DNA of 64,000 nt from Phycisphaera sp. (GCA_016124975.1 WGMP01000029.1:1-64000); one strand, 5' to 3'; counted from the stretch's first letter, positions 26,685-36,004 are shown. Numbers and translations are program-made. Notes: generated from the letters alone by a model not told the origin.

Positions 26685-27761
26685 TCACGACGCCGCAGGC
26701 AGCGCGATCGACAGCGCGCGAGCATGCTCGTAGTCGATCACGGCCTTCGGAGGCGTCTCCTTCCACGCGGCTTCCTCGTGCGAACGGTCGCTGATCGCAG
26801 ATGACGACAGTCCACCGAGCGTGTCGCGGATCAACCGCAACACCACGAGGTCATCGGCCTCGAGTGCAGCCGCGGCGCGTTCACCCCGAGGCCCGACTCG
26901 GAAGACCTCGCCCGTGTTGCCGTTCTGGAAGGTGACTTCCTCGACCGAGACGATCTCGCCCTCCTCGAGGGCGGACCGAAGCACGCTGAAGCCGACGGGC
27001 ACTGGCCCGTATGGCATGCGGCAGTACGCAACACCCGTGAGCGAACGACCCGAACTCCGGTACGCGAGGAAGTCGGAGTAGAACAGCAGTTTGTAGAGCT
27101 TCGTCTGCGTGACGAGCGGCGCGTTCCCGCACAGCCATGCGACCACCGCCGAGTAGCGATCGAAGGCGAACGCCCGCATGCCGCTTCGGTGGCTGACTTC
27201 GACCGGTATCTCCGCATAGGTTCGCAAACGCACGCCAGCGCCACCACCCTCCCCCGCGCCCGAAAGTCTCGCCTCCGCCAGCGCGCGTTGCCGCTCTGAC
27301 AACAATCCGCCCCGATGGTCGAGCAACCCGCGGACAACGCTCGGGTTCTCGCACGCGCGGAGCAGGACATCCTCCTTCTCCTGCTGGAGCGCGCCGAGTT
27401 CATAGCGGTTGATCGTCGCAGGGCTCATCCCGAGCAGCGTCGCGAGCGCCACCTGGCTGAGCCCCCACTGCTCGCGGATACGGGTGATCTCGGCGGGCAG
27501 CAACAGCCCCCGCTTGCGGCGATACGCGTCGAGCGCGAGCGCGGCCGGATCGCCAAACGCGGGGTCAACCTCGATGCCGCCGCATGTCGTGCAAACGAGC
27601 ACGGGAATCTCAAGCGCGACCGCCTCTCCGCGCACGGAGAACTCCTGCGCGCGGACCTCGCGCCGCGCAGACCGCTCGCATTCGCACGCCGAGCACAACA
27701 CCTTCGCCCTGCCGGTCGCGCCACCCTCGCTCGCATCAGCTCGCGCCTTCGACTTCTTCAT
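26685..27761 (-). CDS. antitoxin: zinc ribbon, HTH and Panacea domain
   Basis: 358 residues, three parts. Residues about 20-80: zinc ribbon with two CxxC pairs (CSAC, CTTC), like the MqsA/YgiT N-terminus. About 90-145: helix-turn-helix (LLPAEITRIREQWGLSQVALATLLGMSPATINRYELGALQQEKEDVLL) as in MqsA. About 195-330: a Panacea/SocA-like (DUF4065) domain, seen in QTKLYKLLFYSDFLAYRSSGRSLTGVAYCRMPYGPVPVGF. Panacea is a known general antitoxin domain that can neutralise many toxins. The gene lies 63 nt behind a broken MqsR-like toxin gene, the toxin-first order of mqsRA. It ends 15 nt from the alaS stop on the opposite strand. Probably binds its own promoter (palindrome 28285-28298). Confidence 0.9.
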   Translation of the reverse strand: MKKSKARADASEGGATGRAKVLCSACECERSARREVRAQEFSVRGEAVALEIPVLVCTTCGGIEVDPAFGDPAALALDAYRRKRGLLLPAEITRIREQWGLSQVALATLLGMSPATINRYELGALQQEKEDVLLRACENPSVVRGLLDHRGGLLSERQRALAEARLSGAGEGGGAGVRLRTYAEIPVEVSHRSGMRAFAFDRYSAVVAWLCGNAPLVTQTKLYKLLFYSDFLAYRSSGRSLTGVAYCRMPYGPVPVGFSVLRSALEEGEIVSVEEVTFQNGNTGEVFRVGPRGERAAAALEADDLVVLRLIRDTLGGLSSSAISDRSHEEAAWKETPPKAVIDYEHARALSIALPAAS

Positions 27762-27824
27762 GCTCGCACCTCTTCCGTTCGAAACGCGTTGACTCGCCCT
27801 GCCTCGCTCAGAGTCGCGACGGCG

Positions 27825-28258
27825 CTAGCCTCCGCCACGCCCGCCACCACCCCCGCCACCACGCCCACCACCACGAAACGGATACCGCAGCGGTCGCTCG
27901 GCCGCGTGAAACGACCACACGAACCCCTGCGCAGCGCGCCCCGCACCGGCAGGCTGCGTGAGCCGCAGCTTGATGTACACCTCGACCGTTCCAAGTTCGG
28001 TTCCCTCCAAGACCTGTCCAAACACCCACACATCCTTCGACGGGTCGCTGTGGTCTGCAGTCGGCCCCGACGAGTAGTTCGCCGTCGTCAGTCGCGTGAT
28101 CTCGTCAAGCGCCGCACGCCGCGTCATCCCAAGTTCGACCAGCGCCCTGTCGACCTCCGGATGCCCCTTGAAACGGCACTGAAACGGCACTCGCCGAACT
28201 GAATCGCGAAGCGAAACGCCGCGAGAAACTCCTCGACCTCCTCCCTCGTCGCATGCAT
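27825..28258 (-). pseudogene. MqsR-like toxin, frameshifted by 11-bp duplication
   Basis: The first frame begins [21 protein letters not shown]; the rest continues one frame away as KGHPEVDRALVELGMTRRAALDEI, then TTANYSSGPTADH, DVWVFG, EVYIKLRL, FVWSFHAAERPLRYPF. The motifs SGP-x-x-D, VWVFG, VYIKL and SFH-x-AE-PL-x-YP belong to MqsR-family RNase toxins. The break is an 11-bp tandem duplication, TGAAACGGCAC twice at 28169-28190 (plus strand). Removing one copy joins both parts in one 140-residue frame (434 minus 11 = 423 nt), the usual length plus a Gly-rich tail RGGGRGGGGGGGRGGG. AAGGAG lies 11 nt before the ATG. Either an inactivated toxin, a switchable slippage site or a sequence error. Confidence 0.82.
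28169..28190. repeat. 11-bp tandem duplication in toxin gene
   Basis: TGAAACGGCAC occurs twice head to tail. Because 11 is not a multiple of three it throws the toxin out of frame. Confidence 0.95.
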
Positions 28259-28261
28259 GCC

Positions 28262-28345
28262 ATCGTCTTCTCCTTGGCAGAATCATATCGTGCGATATAG
28301 GTATTATCGTTTTGAGTACAGATTTTCCCGAACATTCCCGCTCAA
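28262..28345 (-). promoter_or_regulatory. AT-rich toxin promoter with palindrome
   Basis: The only clearly AT-rich stretch nearby. ATATCG-TG-CGATAT (28285-28298) is a perfect palindrome with a two-base centre; -10-like TATATC and TAATAC boxes overlap or flank it on the minus strand, and AAGGAG at 28275-28270 is the ribosome site of the toxin. Likely operator for the HTH antitoxin. Confidence 0.6.
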
Positions 28346-28407
28346 TCGCGAACTTTCCAATATTGGACCTCCTTCGCAGTACGGCGCGCTCCCAGCGCGC
28401 GCGCCCG

Positions 28408-28770
28408 CGCGGATCGGCCAACGCCCACACGAAGAAGGACGCGACGCAGCCGCTCGTCGCGATGATCAACGGCGCCGACGCGCCCGCGCTTCTCGCCGCG
28501 ATCGACTGCGCGCGCGCGAAGCTCGGCGACACGCCGATCCTCTTCCTCTCCCCCGACTTCGACGCAGGCAAGGTGGCGATCGCCGCCACGAGCCCGAAGC
28601 CCGCGATCGACAAGGGCCTCAAGGCCGGCGACTGGGTGAAGGCCGCGGCGCAGGCCTGCGGCGGCGCCGGCGGCGGCCGCCCCGACACCGCGCAGGCAGG
28701 TGGCAAGGACCCGAGCAAGACCCGCGAGGCGCTCGAGGCGGCGGAGGCGTTTGCGAACGGGAAGGCGTGA
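28408..28770 (+). pseudogene. second copy of alaS 3' end
   Basis: Encodes the last about 115 residues of AlaRS (from [18 protein letters not shown] to AFANGKA) in frame to its own stop, with no start or upstream part. Nucleotide identity to 26309-26669 is about 95% by eye, with mostly synonymous differences, so both copies evolved as coding sequence before they came together. It is probably the original alaS end, cut off when a TA-bearing segment carrying a replacement end was inserted, or a duplicate created by that event. Confidence 0.88.
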
Positions 28771-29041
28771 GTCGTCGCGGGGGAAACGGGAGTGGGCGCT
28801 CGTTGTCGTCAGCGCCCAACTCCAGGCGGGCGAACGATTTACTAAACGGAACACAAGTTCGCTCGACCGATTCTCTCGACCCTCTTCGTCACCCTCGCGG
28901 ACGCCGCACGACGAAATCTCGCCCGTAAACACCCTGCGCGCCTTGCGTTGCGCGCGGCCGATGCCATACTTCGCCGCGCCCGTCGTCCCCGGGCGCACAG
29001 CGATGCTGTAGGCGGGTTGATTCACGCGGCAACGCCGCAGG
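28771..29041. other. intergenic region, no gene seen
   Basis: 271 nt between the alaS remnant and the beta-helix gene. GGGCGCT/AGCGCCC (28793-28817 area) could be a weak hairpin terminator. No promoter with confidence. Confidence 0.5.
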
Positions 29042-31912
29042 ATGGCGAAAGAGATGGCACCCTGGTCGATGAACCGAATCGGTTGCGTGGTCGGTCTGTT
29101 CCTGCTGTGCGCGACCATGCTCGCGCCGTCGGCGTTTGCGGTTGATCGGCGGGTTCCGCAGGACTATCCGACGCTGCAGGCGGCGGTGGATGCGGCGGAC
29201 GATGGCGACGAGATCGTCGTGTCGCCTGGGACCTGGCAAGGCTTTAGCGTGTCGAACAAGTCGCTGAAGATCCGTTCGACGGGGTCGTTTGCGACGACGA
29301 GGATCACGAGCCAGTGCTGGATCAACAGCGCGCCGAATGGATTCGAGTTCGAGAACATCACTCTAATCGGCCTGACACTGAACACAGCATCCACGGTGTT
29401 GACTTGGGACCGCGTCCGTGCGGCCGGCGTCGCGGTCCCACTTTCGGGGACCGCGCGCGTCGCGCTCCTCGACTCGGAACTCGTCGGATCCCAGATCTAC
29501 TCCGCAAACTCGCAGCAAGTCGCGAGCAACCACAGCATCACCCGTACCATCTTCCGAAGTAACTCCTCAATTAGCAGCACCGGCTCGCTCTCGGTGACAG
29601 CTTCCGAGTTCATCGCCTGCAACTCCCCGATCAGTATGGGACAGAGCGTCACAATTGATGGCTCAGTCTTTCAGGGCGGAATCGGAGGTGGTGCAGTCTC
29701 CGGAAACGGGGTAACGATCTCGAACAGCGAGGTTCGGGACTACGAAAGCAGCACAAATCGAGGAGCAATCTATTCCACAGGCGCGGTGACCGCTTCATCA
29801 AGCGTGTTCGTGGGATGTCGCTTCCGTAACAACACGAGCGTGAATGGCTACGGAGGCGCCATCAGCGCCCAAGGTGCCATCACCGTCACATCGTGCTCGT
29901 TCTCGGCGTGCGGAGCAGGTGGAAGTGGCGGCGGAGTGCTCGGCGGCGCGATCGCTGGCCTCACGACCGACTCGGTAACCTCGCTTGCCGATTGCACCTT
30001 CGTGGATTGCGGGGGGGATGAATCCGCGCAGGCGCTCTATGGCGGCGCCGTTTACACGCCTGGCCCGCTAAGCGTGATTCGATCTAGCTTCACGACTTGC
30101 GGCGGAAATGCGTGGTACGGCGGCGCGATCTTCGCAAGTTCGGGACATGTGACGCTCACCGATTGCTCATTTGTGGGCAACAGGACACCGCCGTTCAGCG
30201 GCGGCACTATCTACCAGGGTGGCGCGGTGTACTTCGTGGGCAGCGCATCGATTACGCGATGCCGATTCATTGACAACTCTGCTGGCAGTGGAGGCGCACT
30301 GGTGTTCCAGGGTGGTGTCCCGTTTGCATCCGCGTTCATTACTGAGTGTCTGTTCGTTGGGAACACGACCATCAGTACAAACTTCGGCCGCGATATCGCA
30401 GTTCCACCGACCGGGCAAAGTGCCATCGCCTTCCTCTCCCAAAACACCTTCTGCGCCACCGAAGCGCAGGCGTGCAGCGGCTTCTACTTCGAGAAGGGCC
30501 CGAACACATTCGGCGCCGACTGTGCGTCGGACTGCGATGGCGACGGACTTCCGAACGCGTATGAGCTGAAGATCGGCCTCGACACCGACTGCAACGGGAA
30601 CGACATCCCCGACAGCTGTGAGGCGGGTTCGGACACTGCGCCCGACTGCAACGCGAACGGCATCCCCGACGCGTGCGACATCGCGAACGGTGCGGCTGAC
30701 TGCAACAAGAACGGCGTCCCTGACACCTGTGAACCCGACTGCGACGGCGATGGCATTCCGAACGCGTGCGAGATCGCGGCAGGCGCCGCCGACTGCGATG
30801 CGAACGGCGTGCCTGACTCGTGCCAGTCGGACTGCAACGCCGACGGCGTGATCGACGCTTGCGAAATCACCGCAGGAGCCGCCGACTGCAACACGAACGG
30901 AATCCCCGACTCGTGCGAGATCGCGAACGGCAGCGCAGCCGACTTCAACAAGGACGCCATTCCTGACTCTTGCCAGCCCGAGATGCAGTTCGCTGGCCTC
31001 GAGCTTGAGATCGTGCCGATCGTGAACCGTGGCCTCGACGACCTCTTCCCGCAGACTGCGATCTGCTACCGCTTGTACGCGCGTACCACCGTGGCGGGCG
31101 CCGCGGTCGTCGGGCTCTTCGGCAACAACGCGCACCCTCTCTCGATCAACGCGACGGGCGGTTTCTGGCAGAGCCCCTTCGGCGGGGACCTTGCGAGCCA
31201 GATTCCGTGCAACCTCTCGGGCGCGCTGCCGAGCGCGAAGTACGACAGCTGGTTCACCATCGGCCTCGCCTGCGCGGCTGGCAACAGCGTGCAGAACACG
31301 GGCCTCGACCTCACAGCCTTCAACAACGGCGGCGGCGTCAACGACAACGACGGCATTATCTTTGTGCAGCCTGGCGCCGCGCAGTCGATCGCGGGCACCT
31401 CAAGGCGGGTGCTGCTTGCGCAACTCACAACGAACTCGGCCGTCCTTCCGAGCGGGTTCATCGATGTCGTGGGCCGTTCTGCGAGCGGCACAGCAGGCTG
31501 GGAGGCCTACAACCAGGCGATCCCCGTTCCCGCGCTCGTCGACTGCAACAACAACGGCCAGCAGGACGCCTTCGAGATCGCGCTCGGCACCGTGCGCGAC
31601 TGCGACCAGAGCGGCGTGCCCGACACCTGCGAGTACGGCTCCGCCAGCACAGACTGCAACGGCAACGGCGTGCCCGACCTCTGTGACGTGATCAGCGCCT
31701 TCAGCGCCGACCTCAACGGCAACTTCGTGCCCGACGAGTGCGAGTGCTCGGGGGATGTCGACGGCAACGGACGCGTCGACGTGGACGACATCATCGATGT
31801 GATCGCCGCGTGGGGTTCCGTCGGCGACAATCCCGCCGATGTCAACAACGACGATGTCGTGGGCGCGGCCGACCTTGCCATCGTGCTTGCGGGCTATGGC
31901 GGCTGCCTGTGA
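29042..31912 (+). CDS. exported beta-helix protein with DCNxNGxPDxCE repeats
   Basis: 956 residues. Signal peptide ([27 protein letters not shown] 29069 is an equally good start). Residues about 35-480 are a right-handed parallel beta-helix: it opens with [28 protein letters not shown], the common start of this fold, and has repeated GGAIY/GGAVY and [14 protein letters not shown] rungs. Residues about 495-650 hold about nine acidic repeats DCN-x-NG-x-PD-x-CE, like thrombospondin type 3 calcium repeats; two more ([36 protein letters not shown]) come before the end. The C-terminus is a two-loop dockerin-like tail ([45 protein letters not shown]). Likely a surface adhesin or polysaccharide-binding protein. 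Confidence 0.85.
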   Translation: MAKEMAPWSMNRIGCVVGLFLLCATMLAPSAFAVDRRVPQDYPTLQAAVDAADDGDEIVVSPGTWQGFSVSNKSLKIRSTGSFATTRITSQCWINSAPNGFEFENITLIGLTLNTASTVLTWDRVRAAGVAVPLSGTARVALLDSELVGSQIYSANSQQVASNHSITRTIFRSNSSISSTGSLSVTASEFIACNSPISMGQSVTIDGSVFQGGIGGGAVSGNGVTISNSEVRDYESSTNRGAIYSTGAVTASSSVFVGCRFRNNTSVNGYGGAISAQGAITVTSCSFSACGAGGSGGGVLGGAIAGLTTDSVTSLADCTFVDCGGDESAQALYGGAVYTPGPLSVIRSSFTTCGGNAWYGGAIFASSGHVTLTDCSFVGNRTPPFSGGTIYQGGAVYFVGSASITRCRFIDNSAGSGGALVFQGGVPFASAFITECLFVGNTTISTNFGRDIAVPPTGQSAIAFLSQNTFCATEAQACSGFYFEKGPNTFGADCASDCDGDGLPNAYELKIGLDTDCNGNDIPDSCEAGSDTAPDCNANGIPDACDIANGAADCNKNGVPDTCEPDCDGDGIPNACEIAAGAADCDANGVPDSCQSDCNADGVIDACEITAGAADCNTNGIPDSCEIANGSAADFNKDAIPDSCQPEMQFAGLELEIVPIVNRGLDDLFPQTAICYRLYARTTVAGAAVVGLFGNNAHPLSINATGGFWQSPFGGDLASQIPCNLSGALPSAKYDSWFTIGLACAAGNSVQNTGLDLTAFNNGGGVNDNDGIIFVQPGAAQSIAGTSRRVLLAQLTTNSAVLPSGFIDVVGRSASGTAGWEAYNQAIPVPALVDCNNNGQQDAFEIALGTVRDCDQSGVPDTCEYGSASTDCNGNGVPDLCDVISAFSADLNGNFVPDECECSGDVDGNGRVDVDDIIDVIAAWGSVGDNPADVNNDDVVGAADLAIVLAGYGGCL

Positions 31913-31946
31913 TCCAAACCATGCGGGATTTCCCGAAGGAGCGCGC

Positions 31947-33464
31947 ATGAACGGACACACACGAGATCACAGGAGGCGTCACGCCAAGACCCCCGCCGTC
32001 ATCGGCGCGTTCGCAGCAGCGTTCGCGGCTGCCCTTGTTGACGCGCAGGTCACGGTTGCGCCCGACCAGAGCGTGAACGCGAACGATGCGCAGCCCTACG
32101 ACACCGCGGGGTACGGACTCGCGGTCGACGGCACGACGATGCTCTTCGGGGCACGCGGATCCGACTCGATCGCGCTGAACGGCGGATCGGTCTACGCGTT
32201 CACGCGCGCGAGCACGGGCTGGCAGCAGTCGCAGAAGATCCTGTTTCCCACCGCGCAGACGGGAGACGAGATCGGCACCGCGCTCGCCGTGCGCGGAGGC
32301 GTCGGTGTCGCGGGCGCACCGCTGCGTGGTGCGTCGGGTAGGGCCTTCATTCTGCGGTTCGACGGCGGCGCGTGGTCGACGGTCAGCGAAGTCAGCGACA
32401 CAGCGCTCGCAGCCGGCTCGGGATTCGGATCGGCCGTCGCGTGCACCGAGGATGTGGTAGCGATCGGCGCGCCCGCAAGCCACGAGGGCGTTGGCGCGAA
32501 TGCGGGCCGCGTGCGGCTGTTCAACCGTAGCGGCACGCAGTGGAACCAGGGCGCCGTGCTGACGGCTGCGTTTCCCGACCCCGGCGACCGCTTCGGCTTC
32601 GCCGTCGCGATGAGCGGACCGTGGCTTGCGATCTCGGCGCCAGGCGACGACGACGCAGCGGTGAACGCGGGCTGCGTCTGGCTCTATCGCAGCGGCCCGA
32701 CAGGCTACTCGTTCTTCCGCAAGATCGACTGCCCGCTGCCTGCGGCGCAGGCAGCGAACGCGAGCTTTGGCCAGTCGGTCGCGATCGCGGGCGACACGCT
32801 CGTCGTCGGCGCGTCGGAGGCAGGGCTCTCGGGCGCTTCGTCTGGCGCCGCGTTCCGATACCAGCTCACGCCCAAGGGCGCGACGCTGGCCGCGACGCTC
32901 CTGCCGCCTGCCGGGTCGTCGGGCGCCGAGTTCGGCTTCTCCGTTGCAACCGACGGAGCCGCGGTCGCGGTTGGAGCGCCAGGACTCGTCGCAGCAGGCC
33001 AACTGCGCGGCGGCGCGTTCGTCTATCTGAATGGCACGACGCTCAGCGGCGTCCTCGCGCCGAGCTCCTCGGGAGCGATGCAGCTTGTCGGCACACGCAT
33101 CGCCTGCGTCGCGTCTGGCGTGATCGCGGCTGCTCCCGCCGCACAGGTCGGTGTCGCCGTCTACGCAGGCCGCATGTTCGTCCTCGACCGTACGAAGGAC
33201 TGCAACGCGAGTGGAGTTCCAGATGCGATCGAAATCGCGAATGGCACGCTCGCCGATACGAACGGCGACGGCACGCCCGACAGCTGCCAATGCCTGGAGG
33301 ATCTGTCGCAGGACGGTGTCGTGTCGGCACCCGACCTCGCGCTACTGCTGTCCTTCTGGGGCACAGCGGGCTCGCCCGTCGTGGACCCAGACTTGGATGG
33401 AGACGGTATCGTCGCAGCTGGCGACCTCGCGCGACTGCTGAGCCGTTGGGGGCCGTGCGAGTAG
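31947..33464 (+). CDS. exported FG-GAP propeller with dockerin-like tail
   Basis: 505 residues, function unknown. After a signal peptide ([18 protein letters not shown]) come about seven FG-GAP-like blades ([56 protein letters not shown] and so on), then one [12 protein letters not shown] repeat and a two-loop dockerin-like tail ([45 protein letters not shown]) ending WG-x-C. AAGGAG 6 nt before ATG 31947 fixes the start. It follows the beta-helix gene by 34 nt on the same strand; both carry the same tail and repeats, so they may be made together. Confidence 0.85.
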   Translation: MNGHTRDHRRRHAKTPAVIGAFAAAFAAALVDAQVTVAPDQSVNANDAQPYDTAGYGLAVDGTTMLFGARGSDSIALNGGSVYAFTRASTGWQQSQKILFPTAQTGDEIGTALAVRGGVGVAGAPLRGASGRAFILRFDGGAWSTVSEVSDTALAAGSGFGSAVACTEDVVAIGAPASHEGVGANAGRVRLFNRSGTQWNQGAVLTAAFPDPGDRFGFAVAMSGPWLAISAPGDDDAAVNAGCVWLYRSGPTGYSFFRKIDCPLPAAQAANASFGQSVAIAGDTLVVGASEAGLSGASSGAAFRYQLTPKGATLAATLLPPAGSSGAEFGFSVATDGAAVAVGAPGLVAAGQLRGGAFVYLNGTTLSGVLAPSSSGAMQLVGTRIACVASGVIAAAPAAQVGVAVYAGRMFVLDRTKDCNASGVPDAIEIANGTLADTNGDGTPDSCQCLEDLSQDGVVSAPDLALLLSFWGTAGSPVVDPDLDGDGIVAAGDLARLLSRWGPCE

Positions 33465-33488
33465 ACCGCCCCTTGGATCGATCAGCCG

Positions 33489-34097
33489 TTGTCACCGATC
33501 TCGAAATCTTCGCCCTCCCCCGCCCTCCCCGAACGCGCGCTTGTCGCCGCGTCTGTCTCGCATGTCCTCGGCCGCCGCATGCACCCGTGGGGCCTGCACG
33601 GGCTCGCGCACTGGTGGCGCGTGCGGCACAACGGGTTGCTCGTCGCCGACGCGATGGGCGCGAGCGCGCGCGTGGTGACGCTGTTTGCGATCTTCCACGA
33701 CTCGCATCGGAACGACGACGGCGCCGACCGCCAGCATGGGCCGCGCGCGGCGGCGTGGCTGGCGCGCGTGCGGCGCGGGCAGGACGCGGACTGCTGCGTC
33801 GTCACCTCCGACACGATCCGCGCGCTCGATGACGGAGAGTTCGAGTCGCTGCGCGTTGCGTGCGAGCTGCACACGGGGACGCCCCGCCACGACGACCCGA
33901 CGGTCGCCGCGTGCTTCGTCGCCGACCGGCTCGACCTCTCGCGCGTCGGGTTCCGGCCCGACCCGCGGCGGATGCCTGCGCCTGCGGGGCTCTTGACCGA
34001 CGCGGTGATCGACGCCGCGATGGAACGCGAGCGCGTGGGACTCAGGTGGGCAGGCGGCGCAGAGATCGAGACGGTGTGGGGCGTGAGCCGCGATTGA
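33489..34097 (+). CDS. HD-domain protein
   Basis: 202 residues. HPWGLHGLAHWWRVRHNGLLVADAMGASARVVTLFAIFHDSHRNDDGADRQHGPRAA shows the first His, the HD pair in FHDS and a following acidic/His set as in small HD-type metal-dependent phosphohydrolases. No partner domain. Substrate unknown. The start is uncertain: the open frame begins at TTG 33489, and no ATG precedes the conserved HPWG segment. The last residues (VWGVSRD) end 115 nt before the AbiE-type module on the same strand. Confidence 0.6.
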   Translation: MSPISKSSPSPALPERALVAASVSHVLGRRMHPWGLHGLAHWWRVRHNGLLVADAMGASARVVTLFAIFHDSHRNDDGADRQHGPRAAAWLARVRRGQDADCCVVTSDTIRALDDGEFESLRVACELHTGTPRHDDPTVAACFVADRLDLSRVGFRPDPRRMPAPAGLLTDAVIDAAMERERVGLRWAGGAEIETVWGVSRD

Positions 34098-34182
34098 GGT
34101 GGAAACAAGGCCTCTCTATTCTCGGACTCAGTGAATCGCGAGCATCGATTTGATGCTGGAAGGCGGTTGATTCGAAGAGCGT

Positions 34183-34209
34183 GTCAGAAATGTGCGATAT
34201 ATTTCTGAC
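34183..34209. promoter_or_regulatory. inverted repeat operator over abiEi -10 box
   Basis: GTCAGAAAT (34183-34191) and ATTTCTGAC (34201-34209) are perfect 9-bp arms around nine bases. The TATATT -10 box (34198-34203) lies in the second arm and spacer, and the GTG start of abiEi comes 8 nt later. AbiEi proteins are known to repress their own operon by binding inverted repeats, so this is the likely operator. Confidence 0.75.
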
Positions 34210-34211
34210 GC

Positions 34212-34883
34212 GTGATCGCCCTGCCCGACCAACTCCTCACCCGTACGAAGTCCGCCCCGTCGCAGCGTGTGTGGACAACGGCGGACTTCCTCGACCTCGG
34301 CAGCCGTGCGGCGGTCGACCAAGCGCTCTCGCGGCTCGTACGCCGCGGCGCGCTCACCCGCCCTGCGCGCGGGCTGTACGCGGTGCACCGCAAGTCGGAG
34401 CGCCTTGGGATCGAGTTGCCCGCGAAGCTCGAGGAGGTCGTCGACGCGCTCGCTCGCCGCTCGGGCGCGACCGTCGTCCCATCGGGCGCAACCTTCGCGA
34501 ATCAACTCGGGCTCTCCACGCAGGTGCCGATGCGCGCAACCTTCCAAACGACGGGCCGCGCGCGGCGATACCAGATCGGCGGAACGACCGTCGAGCTGCG
34601 ACATGTCTCGCCGCGGCGGCTCAAGGCCTCTTCGCCGCGCAACCTCGCGGTGCTCTCGGCAATCGCGCACCTCGGCAAGGCGAACATCGACGAAACGACG
34701 CTTGCGCGCCTGCGCAGCGTGACCGAACGCGCCGACGACGCTTCGCTTCTCGACGACGCTCGCAACCAACCCGCCTGGGTGGTTGCGGTCGTGCGCCAGG
34801 TGATGGCTCGCACCACGGCGGCTGCGGCGCCCGATGCCGGCGTGGCCACGCCGCCGTCGCGTCGGAGGATGCGGGGTGGATGA
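34212..34883 (+). CDS. abiEi: AbiEi-type antitoxin (DUF6088-like)
   Basis: Antitoxin and repressor of a type IV toxin-antitoxin module. 223 residues: N-terminal winged helix (VWTTADFLDLGSRAAVDQALSRLVRRGALTRPARGLYAV), then a C-terminal domain (VPSGATFANQLGLSTQVP, RRYQIGGTTVELRHVSPRRLKASSPRNLAVLSAIAHLG), which are the motifs of the DUF6088/AbiEi group. The GTG start directly follows a -10 box inside an inverted repeat. The stop overlaps the start of the toxin gene by 8 nt, so both are coupled. Family and pairing are sure; phage protection is inferred from other AbiE systems. Confidence 0.87.
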   Translation: MIALPDQLLTRTKSAPSQRVWTTADFLDLGSRAAVDQALSRLVRRGALTRPARGLYAVHRKSERLGIELPAKLEEVVDALARRSGATVVPSGATFANQLGLSTQVPMRATFQTTGRARRYQIGGTTVELRHVSPRRLKASSPRNLAVLSAIAHLGKANIDETTLARLRSVTERADDASLLDDARNQPAWVVAVVRQVMARTTAAAAPDAGVATPPSRRRMRGG

Positions 34884-35955
34884 GTTCGCGCGTTTCCACC
34901 CGAATGAGCGCGACGAGGTGTTCGCAGTGTCGGCAGACGCGCTTGGGGTGCCGGGCGTCGTGGTCGAGAAGGACTTCTGGGTTTGCTGGACGCTGCGCAG
35001 GCTCTACTCGCCCGCGCTGCGCGACTCGATCGCGTCAGAGCAGGCGCGTGCGGATGCCTCAACCATGCGCTCCTCTCCGCTCTTCGTCTTCAAGGGCGGC
35101 ACTCCGCTCTCGAAGGTCTTCGGCGCGATCGATCGGTTCTCAGAGGACATCGACATCACGGTCGATCGCGCCACGATCGGCGCGCCGAGCCCCGTGAGCT
35201 CTGACTCGCGGAAGACGCGCGAGCGCCTTCGCGAGGCGATCGAGGGTGCTTGCATCGAGTGGACCCGCGAGACGATCAAGACGGCGCTTTCTTCTGCGAT
35301 CGAGGCCACGCTCGACCCTCGCGAAGACTGGAGCCTCGACCTCGACCCCAACGCTCGCGAGGCGACGCTGGTCTTTCGATATCCATCGAAGGAGGCGTCG
35401 GCGCATCGCTACCTGCTTCCCTCGATCCGCGTTGAGTTCGGCGCGCGCGGCGAGCAGGAGCCATCGGAGGATGCATCGGTGAGCCCAATGGCCGCCGCCA
35501 CCGTTCCGCAGGCATTCAAGGAGCCGAAGACGACGGTGCGCGCGATGTCGGCTGCTCGGACCTTCTGGGAGAAGGCCACGCTTCTGCATGGAATCCACCA
35601 TCGCGGCGCACCGATCCGAGCGCGCCAGGCGCGGCACTACTTCGATGTCTTTCGGCTCGCGGATCATCGGCTCGGCCGAGCGGCACGCGCTGACCGTGCC
35701 CTGCTCGGGCGCGTCGTCGAGCACCGCGAGCTGACTGATCTCCAGCCCTCCGCGCGCTATCGCGAGGCGGCGGAAGGCATGATCCGCCTTGTGCCGCAGG
35801 AGAAACAGCTTGCCTCGCTCGAGGAAGACTATCAAGCGATGCGCGACATGTTCCTCGCGGAGCCTCCTTCGGTTGGTGCGATTCTGAAGCGACTTGAGCG
35901 GCTTGAGCGGGAGGTCAATCGTGCGGGGGAGAGCGGCACACGGGCCACGCCGTAG
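34876..35955 (+). CDS. abiEii: AbiEii/AbiGii-type nucleotidyltransferase toxin
   Basis: Toxin of the module; AbiEii proteins are DNA-polymerase-beta-type nucleotidyltransferases (GTP- or NTP-using) that stop growth, in some cases by adding nucleotides to tRNA. Motif I is FKGGTPLSKVFGAIDRFSEDIDITVDR, with GG-T-x-L-x-K and the catalytic D-I-D; later FWEKATLLHGIHHRG holds the conserved Lys, and RQARHYFDVFRLAD a D-x-F-x-L segment. All expected catalytic residues are present. 359 residues is normal. Start GTG 34876 (VDEFARFHP) overlaps abiEi. A hairpin ATGAACCG-N8-CGGTTCAT (35981-36004) lies 25 nt after the stop. Confidence 0.9.
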   Translation: MDEFARFHPNERDEVFAVSADALGVPGVVVEKDFWVCWTLRRLYSPALRDSIASEQARADASTMRSSPLFVFKGGTPLSKVFGAIDRFSEDIDITVDRATIGAPSPVSSDSRKTRERLREAIEGACIEWTRETIKTALSSAIEATLDPREDWSLDLDPNAREATLVFRYPSKEASAHRYLLPSIRVEFGARGEQEPSEDASVSPMAAATVPQAFKEPKTTVRAMSAARTFWEKATLLHGIHHRGAPIRARQARHYFDVFRLADHRLGRAARADRALLGRVVEHRELTDLQPSARYREAAEGMIRLVPQEKQLASLEEDYQAMRDMFLAEPPSVGAILKRLERLEREVNRAGESGTRATP

Positions 35956-35980
35956 GCGACCACCCGAACCGCTCACTCCG

Positions 35981-36004
35981 ATGAACCGCCGCTGCCCGGT
36001 TCAT
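35981..36004. other. hairpin between abiE and acs
   Basis: ATGAACCG and CGGTTCAT, 8-bp arms with an 8-nt loop, 25 nt after the AbiEii stop. It lacks a T run, so its role as a terminator is uncertain. Confidence 0.4.

Noticed and set aside
28312-28770. Independent gene of 152 codons
   Set aside because: It is the end of alaS duplicated; the first 30 codons come from non-coding AT-rich DNA, and no start signals are seen.
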